A stretch of 5,371 bases of DNA from Paracoccaceae bacterium (GCA_003545125.1 DQCI01000045.1:8204-13574), one strand, 5' to 3'. Positions 1 through 5,339 are shown, counted from the stretch's first letter. Numbers and translations are program-made. Notes: generated by a model not told the origin, from the letters alone.

Positions 1-36
1 TCAGCCTACCCTGTGGCACCGACGGGCGTGTCAGAC

Positions 37-43
37 AAGGGGA
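37..43 (+). promoter_or_regulatory. Ribosome binding site of the HNH gene
   Basis: AAGGGGA ends 4 nt before the ATG at 48, a purine-rich Shine-Dalgarno at acceptable spacing. It supports this start. Confidence 0.6.
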
Positions 44-47
44 TACC

Positions 48-347
48 ATGACCGAGATGCCGCCGATCTGCGTGCTGTGCGGGCGTCCGATCCCTCTGGA
101 CGTACCGCAGAGCCGGCATCACCTGGTCCCGAAGCTGAGGGGCGGCAAAGGCGGGGAAACGGTGCTTCTGCACCAGATCTGCCACAAGGAAATCCACGCG
201 ACACTCACCGAGACCGAACTTGCCCGGGTCTACAACACGGCCGAGGCGCTGCGCGCGCATCCGCATCTCGCGAAGTTCGGACGCTGGGTGGCGAAGCGCC
301 CGCCGGGGTTCAATGCGCGTTCGACGGGCAACCGGCGGGGGCGGTAG
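48..347 (+). CDS. Small HNH endonuclease-like protein (99 aa)
   Basis: A compact HNH/treble-clef protein, probably binding one zinc and possibly nicking or cleaving DNA; its biological role is unknown. Visible motifs: a first metal-binding pair CVLC (C8, C11), then SRHHLVPK with the His pair H24-H25 at the usual first HNH histidine, then LLHQICHKEIH with H42, C45, H46 and H50. The second knuckle reads H-x2-C instead of the usual C-x2-C, and no Asn stands at the central N of HNH (E-T-V-L precedes the knuckle). Length is normal for stand-alone mini-HNH proteins. The basic C-terminus (GNRRGR) suits nucleic-acid contact. The ATG start follows an AAGGGGA Shine-Dalgarno sequence at 37-43. Only 47 bp lie upstream, so whether it belongs to an operon cannot be seen. 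The next gene converges on it. The family call is fairly secure; nuclease activity is inferred. Confidence 0.85.
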   Translation: MTEMPPICVLCGRPIPLDVPQSRHHLVPKLRGGKGGETVLLHQICHKEIHATLTETELARVYNTAEALRAHPHLAKFGRWVAKRPPGFNARSTGNRRGR

Positions 348-360
348 AGTTGCCCGAATC

Positions 361-380
361 GCATCACCTTCGGGTGCTGC
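361..380 (+). terminator. UUCG-tetraloop hairpin after the HNH gene
   Basis: GCATCACC (361-368) pairs with GGTGCTGC (373-380) with one mismatch (T364/C377) across a TTCG loop closed by C-G, the extra-stable cUUCGg tetraloop type. It starts 13 nt after the HNH stop codon. No T-run follows, so it is a weak intrinsic terminator on sequence grounds. It could instead protect the 3' end of the mRNA or support Rho-assisted termination. Confidence 0.4.
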
Positions 381-398
381 CCCGACCGCGGCGAAACC

Positions 399-422
399 TG
401 TCAGTTTCCTAGGAAACTGGCA
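399..422. repeat. Operator-like perfect palindrome in the convergent gap
   Basis: CAGTTTCCTAGGAAACTG (402-419) is a perfect 18-bp palindrome centred on CCTAGG. Two more base pairs match on each side (399-400 with 421-422) after a single T/G mismatch at 401/420. It has no central loop, which suits a site for a dimeric DNA-binding protein (for example a TetR- or MarR-type regulator) better than an RNA terminator, and no T-tract follows. It sits between two genes that converge, so no adjacent gene needs an operator here. The binding protein is unknown. Confidence 0.6.
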
Positions 423-527
423 TAGCTTGGAGCTTACAAATACACTTAATTTCAGTGTGTTACGGCCTGACGTTCGGTTACTCCCCATTAACCTCGAGGC
501 CGTCTCCGTGGCAATCGCCTCATGGGC

Positions 528-1145
528 TCATCCGTCTGGAATCATCCGTTTGATCCCGGCCACATGAGGCGCCTCCGCCCCCAGGGCATCCGCGGCCAGC
601 GCGGCGACAGTCTCGTCCAGCGCGTCGGGCGCAACGATCCGGTCGACAAGCCCCCAGGCCAGCGCCTCTTCGGCCTCGATCTTCTGTCCCGCCATCAGGA
701 TCATCTTCGCCCGCGCTGGCCCCACCAGAGCCGCAAGGCGCACGGGGTCCGAGGGTTGCGGCAGGAAGCCGAGCTTCATCACCGGGTAGAAAAACTTCGC
801 CCCCGGCACCGCGAGGCGCAGATCGCAGGCCAGCGCCATGCCGAAAGCGCCGCCCGCGAGCGTGCCGTTGAGTGCGGCGATGGTCAGGATCGGGGCCCCC
901 GCAATGGCTCCGGAAAGCCGCTCCCACAGCGGGCTGGTGGCGAGCCCGGCGCGGGCCTCGTCGAGATCGGCGCCAGCGGAGAAGACCTTGCCTTCGCCTG
1001 TCAGCACGAGCGCGCGCGCCGCGTGTGCGGCCTCCTCGGCGAAATCGGCGAGGGTTTCGAGCATCTCCGCGGTCAGCGAATTGGCCTTGTGAGCCCGTGC
1101 GATTGTGGCGGTCCAGAGCCCGCCATCGCGGTTGAGCCCGATCAA
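528..1145 (-). CDS. Short crotonase-fold (enoyl-CoA hydratase/isomerase family) protein
   Basis: A 205-aa crotonase-superfamily protein, expected to bind an acyl-CoA thioester. The oxyanion-hole elements are present: FSAGAD (55-60) and NGTLAGGAFGMALACD (93-108), with G99 as the expected backbone donor. Aligned by eye with rat mitochondrial enoyl-CoA hydratase, the two catalytic glutamates (E144, E164) become G102 and V122, so a normal hydratase mechanism is unlikely. The protein stops at GIKRMIPDG, about 50 residues short of typical 255-260-aa members, so the C-terminal helical trimerisation region is mostly absent. The start is TTG at 1143-1145, overlapping the TGA of the upstream SDR gene (TTGA), which implies translational coupling; no strong Shine-Dalgarno precedes it. 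It could be an isomerase, a thioester-binding protein or another crotonase variant. The family is secure; the reaction is unknown. Confidence 0.85.
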   Translation of the reverse strand: MIGLNRDGGLWTATIARAHKANSLTAEMLETLADFAEEAAHAARALVLTGEGKVFSAGADLDEARAGLATSPLWERLSGAIAGAPILTIAALNGTLAGGAFGMALACDLRLAVPGAKFFYPVMKLGFLPQPSDPVRLAALVGPARAKMILMAGQKIEAEEALAWGLVDRIVAPDALDETVAALAADALGAEAPHVAGIKRMIPDG

Positions 1146-1894
1146 GCCGGCAGACCCAGGCTGGCGCGTACCTCCGGATCGCTCAATGCCACCTCACCGC
1201 CCAGGAACCCGTCCGCTTCCGGTGAGCACATCCACAAGAGCGCCTTGGCCGGCCAATCCACCGGGATGTGATCCTCCCAGGCCATCGCCGAGACCGGGTT
1301 CACGCCGGAAGTCTTGATCTCGCGCTGCATGTCGGTCGCGACCGTGCCGGGCGAGAGCGACAGCGCCCGGATCCCGGCGGCGGCTTCCTCCTTGTGGAGC
1401 GCTTTGGTCATCATCAGGGCCGCCGCTTTCGAGGCGCAGTAGTGGCTCCAGCCCTCGAGCGCATTGTAGGCCGCACCCGAGCCCACGGTGATGACCGTGC
1501 CGCCGCCCTGTTTGCGCATCACCGGCACCGCCGCGCGCATGCCGTGGAACACGCCTTTGAGGTTGGTGTCGAACGCCCTCGCCCAGGCGGCAGGATCCGC
1601 CGCGCGCAGCATCGAGATCGGTTCGATGACCCCGGCGTTGTTGATCAGCACATCGACGCCGCCGAACCGCCAGGCGGCCTGGTCGACGGCGGCCTTGACC
1701 TGGCTCCAGCTCGCGACGTCGCAGGTGACCGCCAGCGCCCGGTCGCCGATTTCGCGCGCGAGCGCGCCGATGGCGTCGCCGGACCGCGCGAGCAGCAAAA
1801 CATTGGCGCCCGCGTCCGCAAAGCTGCGTGCCGCCGCCGCGCCAATGCCCCGGCTCGCGCCGGTCACAACCACGGTTTTTCCTTGCATATCCAT
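1142..1894 (-). CDS. SDR-family NAD(P)-dependent oxidoreductase
   Basis: A 250-aa classical short-chain dehydrogenase/reductase that interconverts a carbonyl and an alcohol with NAD(P)H in the cytoplasm. The Rossmann motif TGASRGIG spans 11-18, D59-V60 follows, and NNAG lies at 85-88. The catalytic tetrad is complete: N111 (DTNLKG), S139, Y152 and K156 (YCASK). SPG at 181-183 starts the substrate-side loop. R15 and R37 suggest NADP(H) preference. The segment from 133 to the end (VGSGAAYNALEGWSHYCAS, then TDMQ, and a closing SDPEVR) recalls the sepiapterin-reductase-like / benzil-reductase group, so a diketone or similar carbonyl substrate is possible but unproven. The frame extends to an ATG at 1942, but the ATG at 1894 has a strong GGGAGGGG Shine-Dalgarno and starts just before the first beta strand. 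It is the first gene of a unit with the crotonase. Confidence 0.9.
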   Translation of the reverse strand: MDMQGKTVVVTGASRGIGAAAARSFADAGANVLLLARSGDAIGALAREIGDRALAVTCDVASWSQVKAAVDQAAWRFGGVDVLINNAGVIEPISMLRAADPAAWARAFDTNLKGVFHGMRAAVPVMRKQGGGTVITVGSGAAYNALEGWSHYCASKAAALMMTKALHKEEAAAGIRALSLSPGTVATDMQREIKTSGVNPVSAMAWEDHIPVDWPAKALLWMCSPEADGFLGGEVALSDPEVRASLGLPA

Positions 1895-1899
1895 GCGTT

Positions 1900-1907
1900 C
1901 CCCTCCC
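1900..1907 (-). promoter_or_regulatory. Strong ribosome binding site deciding the SDR start
   Basis: On the minus strand GGGAGGGG lies 5 nt upstream of the ATG at 1894. It favours this start over the in-frame ATGs at 1942, 1918 and 1915, which would add up to 16 residues before the Rossmann fold. Confidence 0.7.
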
Positions 1908-2000
1908 GCTTTCATCATAACTAGCCCAAGCTCCGGCCGCATTCCAGTACTGCGCTCCCTTGCGGGCGCGTGCGCTGACGTTTACCTCACCACGAACACG

Positions 2001-2006
2001 GGAAGG
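2001..2006 (+). promoter_or_regulatory. Ribosome binding site of tldE
   Basis: GGAAGG lies 7 nt before the ATG at 2014. It decides this start over an in-frame TTG at 1960 that would add 18 unrelated residues. Confidence 0.7.
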
Positions 2007-2013
2007 ATTTCGC

Positions 2014-3360
2014 ATGACCCACTCGCTGGACGCACTGACCGGGGCTTTGCTTGAGGCGGCACGGGCCGCAGGGGCCGACGCCGCGGATGCCATTGCCGTC
2101 GAAGGCACCTCGGTTGCGATCGACGTGCTCAAGGGCAAGCTCGAACAGGCCGAGCGGGCCGAGGGGGTCGATATCGGCCTCAGGGTCATCGTCGGACAAA
2201 AACAGGCCAACGTGTCCGCGTCCGACACCGCGCGCGGGACCATCGTGGCGATGGCTGAGCGCGCGGTCGCGATGGCGCGCGAAGCCCCAGACGACCCGTC
2301 GGTGGGTCTGGCCGATGCCGATCAGCTTGCGAAGTCCTGGGATCTCGCCGCGCTCGAGCTGGAAGACCCGGCCGCCGAGCCCGCGCCCGCCGCGCTTGAA
2401 GACGATGCCCGCCGCGCCGAGGCGGCCGCCCTCGCGGTGGATGGTGTCGCCCAGGTCCAGGGCACTTCTGCCGGCTACGGGCGGCGCCATATCCAGCTTG
2501 CGGCGAGCAACGGGTTTTCGGGCGGCTATCTGCGCACCGACCGGGTGATCTCGCTCGCCGCGATCTCGGGCACCGGCATGGAGATGGAGCGCGACTACAA
2601 CGGCGAGAGCCGGATATTCCAGGCCGACCTGCCGAGCCCCGAGGAGATCGGACGGATCGCCGGCGAACGGGCCGCCGCGCGGGCCGGTGCCAGCCAACCG
2701 CCCACAGGCGCCTATCCGGTGCTGTTCGACGAGCGGATTTCCTCCTCGCTGATCGGGCACCTCCTGATGGCGATCAACGGCACCTCGATCGTGCGCGGCT
2801 CTTCCTTCCTGCGCGACAAGCTCGGCGAACAGGTGCTGCCCGACGGGCTGTCGCTGGTCGAAGACCCGCACCGTGCGCGGGTTTCGGGCTCGCGCCCCTT
2901 CGATGCGGAAGGGCTGCCGACCGCGCGGCGCACCATCGTCGATGACGGCGTGCTCACCGGGTGGACCCTCGATCTCGCCACCGCTCGCAAGCTCGGGCTG
3001 CAAAGCACCGCCAACGCGACACGCGGCACCTCCGCGCCGCCCTCTCCCAGCATCACCAACGTGATCCTGACACCGGGCGAAAAGACCCGCGATGGGCTTG
3101 TCGCCGAAATGGGCACCGGTCTTCTCGTGACGTCTCTGATCGGCTCCACGATCAACCCGAACACCGGCGACTACTCCCGGGGCGCGTCGGGGTTCTGGGT
3201 GGAAAACGGCGAGATTGTCCGGCCGGTCAACGAATGCACCATTGCCGGCAACCTGATCGACATGCTGCGCCGGATCGAGCCTGCGAACGACGCCCGTCCG
3301 CACAGCTCCCGGATGGTGCCGTCGCTGCTGGTGGAAGGGTTGACCCTTGCCGGCAGCTGA
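2014..3360 (+). CDS. pmbA: TldE/PmbA, non-zinc subunit of the TldD/TldE metalloprotease
   Basis: A 448-aa protein, the usual TldE length. In E. coli TldD and TldE form a cytoplasmic heterodimeric zinc protease that trims unfolded peptides, matures microcin B17 and degrades the CcdA antitoxin; TldD carries the HExxxH zinc motif. No HExxxH occurs here, which identifies TldE. Family landmarks: the N-terminal domain with VAIDVLKGKLEQAERAEG (34-51) and LRVIVGQKQANVSASD (56-71); an Ala/Asp/Glu-rich linker (about 117-141); and the conserved C-terminal domain with NGTSIVRGSSFLRDKLG (255-271), a DGVLTGWTLDLATARKLG stretch (311-328), NATRGTS (334-340), INPNTGDYSRGASGFWVENG (380-399) and PVNECTIAGNL (404-414). 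The stop overlaps the phosphatase start by 14 nt. TldD is not in the window and must be encoded elsewhere for a working enzyme. The in vivo substrate is unknown. Confidence 0.93.
   Translation: MTHSLDALTGALLEAARAAGADAADAIAVEGTSVAIDVLKGKLEQAERAEGVDIGLRVIVGQKQANVSASDTARGTIVAMAERAVAMAREAPDDPSVGLADADQLAKSWDLAALELEDPAAEPAPAALEDDARRAEAAALAVDGVAQVQGTSAGYGRRHIQLAASNGFSGGYLRTDRVISLAAISGTGMEMERDYNGESRIFQADLPSPEEIGRIAGERAAARAGASQPPTGAYPVLFDERISSSLIGHLLMAINGTSIVRGSSFLRDKLGEQVLPDGLSLVEDPHRARVSGSRPFDAEGLPTARRTIVDDGVLTGWTLDLATARKLGLQSTANATRGTSAPPSPSITNVILTPGEKTRDGLVAEMGTGLLVTSLIGSTINPNTGDYSRGASGFWVENGEIVRPVNECTIAGNLIDMLRRIEPANDARPHSSRMVPSLLVEGLTLAGS
3333..3339 (+). promoter_or_regulatory. Ribosome binding site inside tldE for the phosphatase
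   Basis: GGAAGGG, within the last codons of tldE, lies 7 nt before a TTG at 3347. It supports TTG as the start rather than the in-frame GTG at 3371, eight codons later. Confidence 0.65.
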
Positions 3361-4126
3361 CGATCTTACGGTGCTGATCGAGGCGGCGCGCGAAGCCGGT
3401 GAGATCCTGCGCGGCTGTTTCACCAAGGGGTCGAAGGCCTGGGAAAAGCCAGATGCGGCCGGCCCGGTGACCGAGGCCGACCTGGCCGCGAACGCAGCGC
3501 TGCACGCCCGACTTACCGCTGCGCGCCCTGGCTACGGTTGGCTGTCCGAGGAAGGCCCCGAAGACCCGGCCCGGCACGTGGCCAGCCGCGCCTTCGTGGT
3601 CGATCCGCTCGACGGCACCCGCGCGTTCATCGAGGGCGATCACAGCTGGGCGATCGCGCTGGCGGTGGTCGACGGACCCCGGGTAAGCGCCGGGGTCGTC
3701 TACCTGCCGATGCGCGACATGCTCTATGCCGCCGCGCGCGGCCAGGGGGCGACGCGCAATGGCGCGGCGCTCTCGGTGCGGTCCCGCGATGTGCTCGACG
3801 GGGCGACAGTGCTGTCGTCACGCACCAATTTCGAAGCCTGGCATTGGCGCGAAGCCCATGTCCCGCAGGTGCGCCGCCAGTTTCGCTCTTCGCTCGCCTA
3901 CCGGCTCAGCCTCGTCGCCGAAGGCCGCTACGACGCGATGTTGCGGCTGCGCCCGGCGCGTGAATGGGATGTGGCGGCGGGCAGCCTGCTGGTCGAGGAA
4001 GCCGGTGGGAGGATCACCGACCGCAAGGGCGCGGCGCTGCACTTCAACCAGCCGGACCCGCTGTTCAACGGGCTGGTCGCGGCCGCACCTTCCCTGCAGG
4101 CGGATATCCTCTCGCGGCTCGTCTGA
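3347..4126 (+). CDS. Inositol-monophosphatase-family phosphatase (IMPase/CysQ/HisN-like)
   Basis: A 259-aa member of the Mg2+-dependent, Li+-sensitive phosphatase superfamily that hydrolyses phosphomonoesters such as inositol-1-phosphate, 3'-phosphoadenosine 5'-phosphate or histidinol phosphate. All metal-site motifs are present: PVTEADLAAN (40-49), WLSEE (65-69), DPLDGT (86-91) and EWDVAAGSLLVEEAGG (206-221), where W207-D208 form the last metal/substrate motif. The length is typical. The substrate cannot be told from these motifs; CysQ-type or HisN-type activity are both plausible. It starts with TTG, 14 nt inside the end of tldE, behind a good Shine-Dalgarno, so the two genes are probably co-transcribed and translationally coupled. 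I recall the same pairing in other alphaproteobacteria; no functional link between a protease subunit and this phosphatase is established to my knowledge. Confidence 0.9.
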   Translation: MPAADDLTVLIEAAREAGEILRGCFTKGSKAWEKPDAAGPVTEADLAANAALHARLTAARPGYGWLSEEGPEDPARHVASRAFVVDPLDGTRAFIEGDHSWAIALAVVDGPRVSAGVVYLPMRDMLYAAARGQGATRNGAALSVRSRDVLDGATVLSSRTNFEAWHWREAHVPQVRRQFRSSLAYRLSLVAEGRYDAMLRLRPAREWDVAAGSLLVEEAGGRITDRKGAALHFNQPDPLFNGLVAAAPSLQADILSRLV

Positions 4127-4147
4127 CGCGGCAGCGCAGCCCGCGAC

Positions 4148-4158
4148 TGTTAGCGGCG
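4148..4158. promoter_or_regulatory. Left GntR-like operator half-site (arm of an 11-bp inverted repeat)
   Basis: TGTTAGCGGCG at 4148-4158 has an exact inverted copy, CGCCGCTAACA, at 4209-4219. As a GntR-type operator (recalled E. coli core TGTTACCGGTAACA), 4148-4161 matches 9 of 14 bases, all five of the left half-site included. Its centre is 13 bp from that of the middle site. Confidence 0.45.
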
Positions 4159-4160
4159 AA

Positions 4161-4174
4161 CGTTACGGATAACG
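4161..4174. promoter_or_regulatory. Main GntR-like operator upstream of the regulator
   Basis: CGTTACGGATAACG is a palindrome of CGTTA and TAACG around a 4-bp centre. It agrees at 10 of 14 positions with the gluconate-repressor core TGTTACCGGTAACA as I remember it. It lies upstream of the proposed -35 box. With a GntR-like protein encoded immediately downstream, autoregulation is the natural reading. Confidence 0.55.
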
Positions 4175-4191
4175 GTCCGTTTTCTTTGGGT

Positions 4192-4220
4192 TGGACAAGG
4201 CAAAATACCGCCGCTAACAT
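4192..4220 (+). promoter_or_regulatory. Sigma-70-like promoter of the LacI-family gene
   Basis: A -35 box TGGACA (4192-4197, 5/6 to TTGACA), a 17-bp spacer, and a -10 box TAACAT (4215-4220, 4/6 to TATAAT). Transcription would start near 4227, about 28 nt before the GTG. The right-hand operator half-site (4209-4219) overlaps the -10, so a bound regulator would block RNA polymerase. Confidence 0.5.
4206..4219. promoter_or_regulatory. Right GntR-like operator overlapping the -10 box
   Basis: TACCGCCGCTAACA matches the recalled GntR core at 9 of 14 positions, with a perfect right half-site TAACA. Positions 4209-4219 are the exact inverted copy of 4148-4158, 61 bp apart start to start. Overlap with the -10 hexamer suggests direct repression; the distant paired site could allow looping or cooperative binding. 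Confidence 0.45.
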
Positions 4221-4240
4221 TCCGTCACCGTTCGCAGCCG

Positions 4241-4246
4241 AAAGGA
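4241..4246 (+). promoter_or_regulatory. Ribosome binding site for the GTG start of the regulator
   Basis: AAAGGA lies 8 nt before the GTG at 4255. A two-codon frame ATG-CCG-TGA (4250-4258) overlaps the start in another frame; its ATG is only 3 nt from the AAAGGA, too close for efficient use. Confidence 0.55.
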
Positions 4247-4254
4247 CCGATGCC

Positions 4255-5328
4255 GTGACTGAGGACACCCCTGCCACCCCGAAACGCCCGCTCACTTTGC
4301 GTGATGTCTCCGAAGCCTCCGGCGTGTCGGAAATGACCGTGAGCCGGGTTCTGCGGAACCGTGGCGATGTCTCCGATGCCACCCGCGAACGGGTTCTCGA
4401 AGCTGCGAAGGAACTGGGCTACGTGCCCAACAAGATCGCGGGCGCATTGGCGTCGCAGCGGGTCAACCTCGTTGCCGTCATCATCCCGTCGCTGGGCAAC
4501 ATGGTGTTCCCCGAGGTGATGACGAGCATCTCCGAAGTGCTCGACCAAACCCCTCTCCAGCCGGTCGTCGGGGTCACCAACTACCTGCCCGACCGCGAGG
4601 AGAAAGTGCTCTACGAGATGCTGTCGTGGCGGCCGTCCGGTGTCATCATCGCCGGGCTCGAACATTCCGATGTTTCCAAGGCGATGCTGCGCGGCGCCGG
4701 CATCCCGGTGGTCGAGATCATGGATACGGATGGCACTCCGATCGATGCGGTCGTCGGCATTTCGCATCGGCGCGCCGGGCGGATGATGGCCGAAGCGATC
4801 GTCAAGGCGGGCTACCGCAAGATCGGCTTTCTCGGCACCAAGCTGTCTTTGGACCACCGGGCCCGCAAGCGCTTCGAAGGGTTCACCGAGGCCCTGGCAA
4901 AGGCCGGGCTCGAAGTGTCGGACCAGGAGTTCTACGAAGGCGGCTCATCGCTCCAGAAGGGCCGCGACATGACCGGTGCGATGCTGGCGCGCAGCCCGGA
5001 TCTCGATTTCCTCTACTTCTCGAACGACATGATCGGGGCCGGTGGGCTCCTGCATTGTGTCGACGAGGGGTACGATGTGCCGGGCAAGCTCGGCATGGCG
5101 GGGTTCAACGACATCCCGCTGCTCAGGGGGCTGTCCTGCCAGCTCGCGACGATGGACTCGTCGCGCGGCGAGATTGGCCGCCGTGCAGCCGAGATCATCG
5201 CCCGCCGGGTCGAGGCCGGGGACGAGGGCATGACCGAGGGCCGGGGCGAACGGGTCGAGCTCACGCCGACCATCAATCGGGGCGACACGCTGCGCAAACG
5301 CCCAGCCGAGGCGGTCTACCCCGAATAG
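4255..5328 (+). CDS. gntR: LacI-family transcriptional regulator, GntR (gluconate repressor)-like
   Basis: A 357-aa repressor of the LacI/GalR family that binds an operator as a dimer and is released by a sugar-type ligand. The helix-turn-helix runs about 13-40 (LTLRDVSEASGVSEMTVSRV), followed by DATRERVLEAAKELGYVPN (41-59) and a hinge helix NKIAGALAS (59-67). The periplasmic-binding-protein-like core starts near 71. Similarity to E. coli GntR as I remember it is specific: IPSLGNMVFPEV (77-88; E. coli LPSLTNQVFAEV), EMLSW (121-125), PVVEIMD (151-157) and AGFND (282-286). Gluconate or a related sugar acid is therefore the likely effector, though gntR is only the nearest name. No ATG fits; GTG at 4255 has the best Shine-Dalgarno and leaves a short pre-HTH tail. 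The promoter region carries GntR-like sites, indicating autoregulation. Catabolic or transport genes under its control probably lie to the right. Confidence 0.88.
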   Translation: MTEDTPATPKRPLTLRDVSEASGVSEMTVSRVLRNRGDVSDATRERVLEAAKELGYVPNKIAGALASQRVNLVAVIIPSLGNMVFPEVMTSISEVLDQTPLQPVVGVTNYLPDREEKVLYEMLSWRPSGVIIAGLEHSDVSKAMLRGAGIPVVEIMDTDGTPIDAVVGISHRRAGRMMAEAIVKAGYRKIGFLGTKLSLDHRARKRFEGFTEALAKAGLEVSDQEFYEGGSSLQKGRDMTGAMLARSPDLDFLYFSNDMIGAGGLLHCVDEGYDVPGKLGMAGFNDIPLLRGLSCQLATMDSSRGEIGRRAAEIIARRVEAGDEGMTEGRGERVELTPTINRGDTLRKRPAEAVYPE

Positions 5329-5339
5329 CCAGAGCGCAA

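Larger units (their letters stand above)
348..527. other. Convergent intergenic region with AT-rich patch
   Basis: This 180-bp stretch separates the ends of the HNH gene (+) and the crotonase gene (-). Besides the UUCG hairpin and the 18-bp palindrome, it holds an AT-rich patch (about 421-460) unlike the GC-rich surroundings. That patch contains an ACACT/AGTGT inverted repeat (442-446 with 454-458). GTTAC occurs directly repeated at 459 and 477, and a small palindrome CCTCGAGG lies at 492-499. No open frame here shows a Shine-Dalgarno plus a recognisable protein, and no well-spaced -35/-10 pair was found. Confidence 0.5.
1895..2013. promoter_or_regulatory. Divergent promoter region between SDR and tldE
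   Basis: These 119 bp must serve both the SDR-crotonase unit (-) and the tldE-phosphatase unit (+), since the two diverge from here. A 6-bp hairpin (GCGCTC 1952-1957 with GGGCGC 1964-1969, one G-T pair, 6-nt loop) lies mid-way. The minus strand contains TATGAT (1914-1919), a good -10 hexamer, but it has no matching -35 and would leave almost no leader before the start codon. I could not place a convincing -35/-10 pair for either direction. Confidence 0.4.

Noticed and set aside
472..486. A LexA box of the alphaproteobacterial GTTC-N7-GTTC type
   Set aside because: GTTC occurs at 472 but the second half-site is missing at the required distance.
478..492. A CtrA-like box (TTAC and TTAAC)
   Set aside because: The half-sites are spaced 6 rather than 7 bp apart and the first is TTAC instead of TTAA; only a half-site remains.
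496..521. GAGGC/GCCTC stem as a terminator of the crotonase unit
   Set aside because: Five base pairs around a 16-nt loop with no T-run is too weak to call.
48..527. A defence or mobile-element island built on the HNH gene
   Set aside because: There is no methylase, integrase, toxin partner or terminal repeat beside it, and the rest of the window is housekeeping-like; the HNH gene alone does not support this.
522..1271. A 249-codon plus-strand frame opposite the crotonase
   Set aside because: There is no ribosome site and no family resemblance, and the minus-strand frame encodes a clear crotonase.
1914..1919. Minus-strand TATGAT as the -10 box of the SDR gene
   Set aside because: No -35 lies at 16-18 bp, and transcription would start inside the ribosome site, leaving no usable leader.
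1194..2243. A 349-codon minus-strand frame spanning the SDR gene and the divergent gap
   Set aside because: It runs through the SDR in another frame, is rich in Arg and Gly with low-complexity runs, and resembles no family; a shadow frame.
1987..3426. A 479-codon open frame on the minus strand opposite tldE
   Set aside because: It mirrors the convincing TldE protein, has no recognisable domains, and is expected from GC-rich codon bias leaving antisense frames open.
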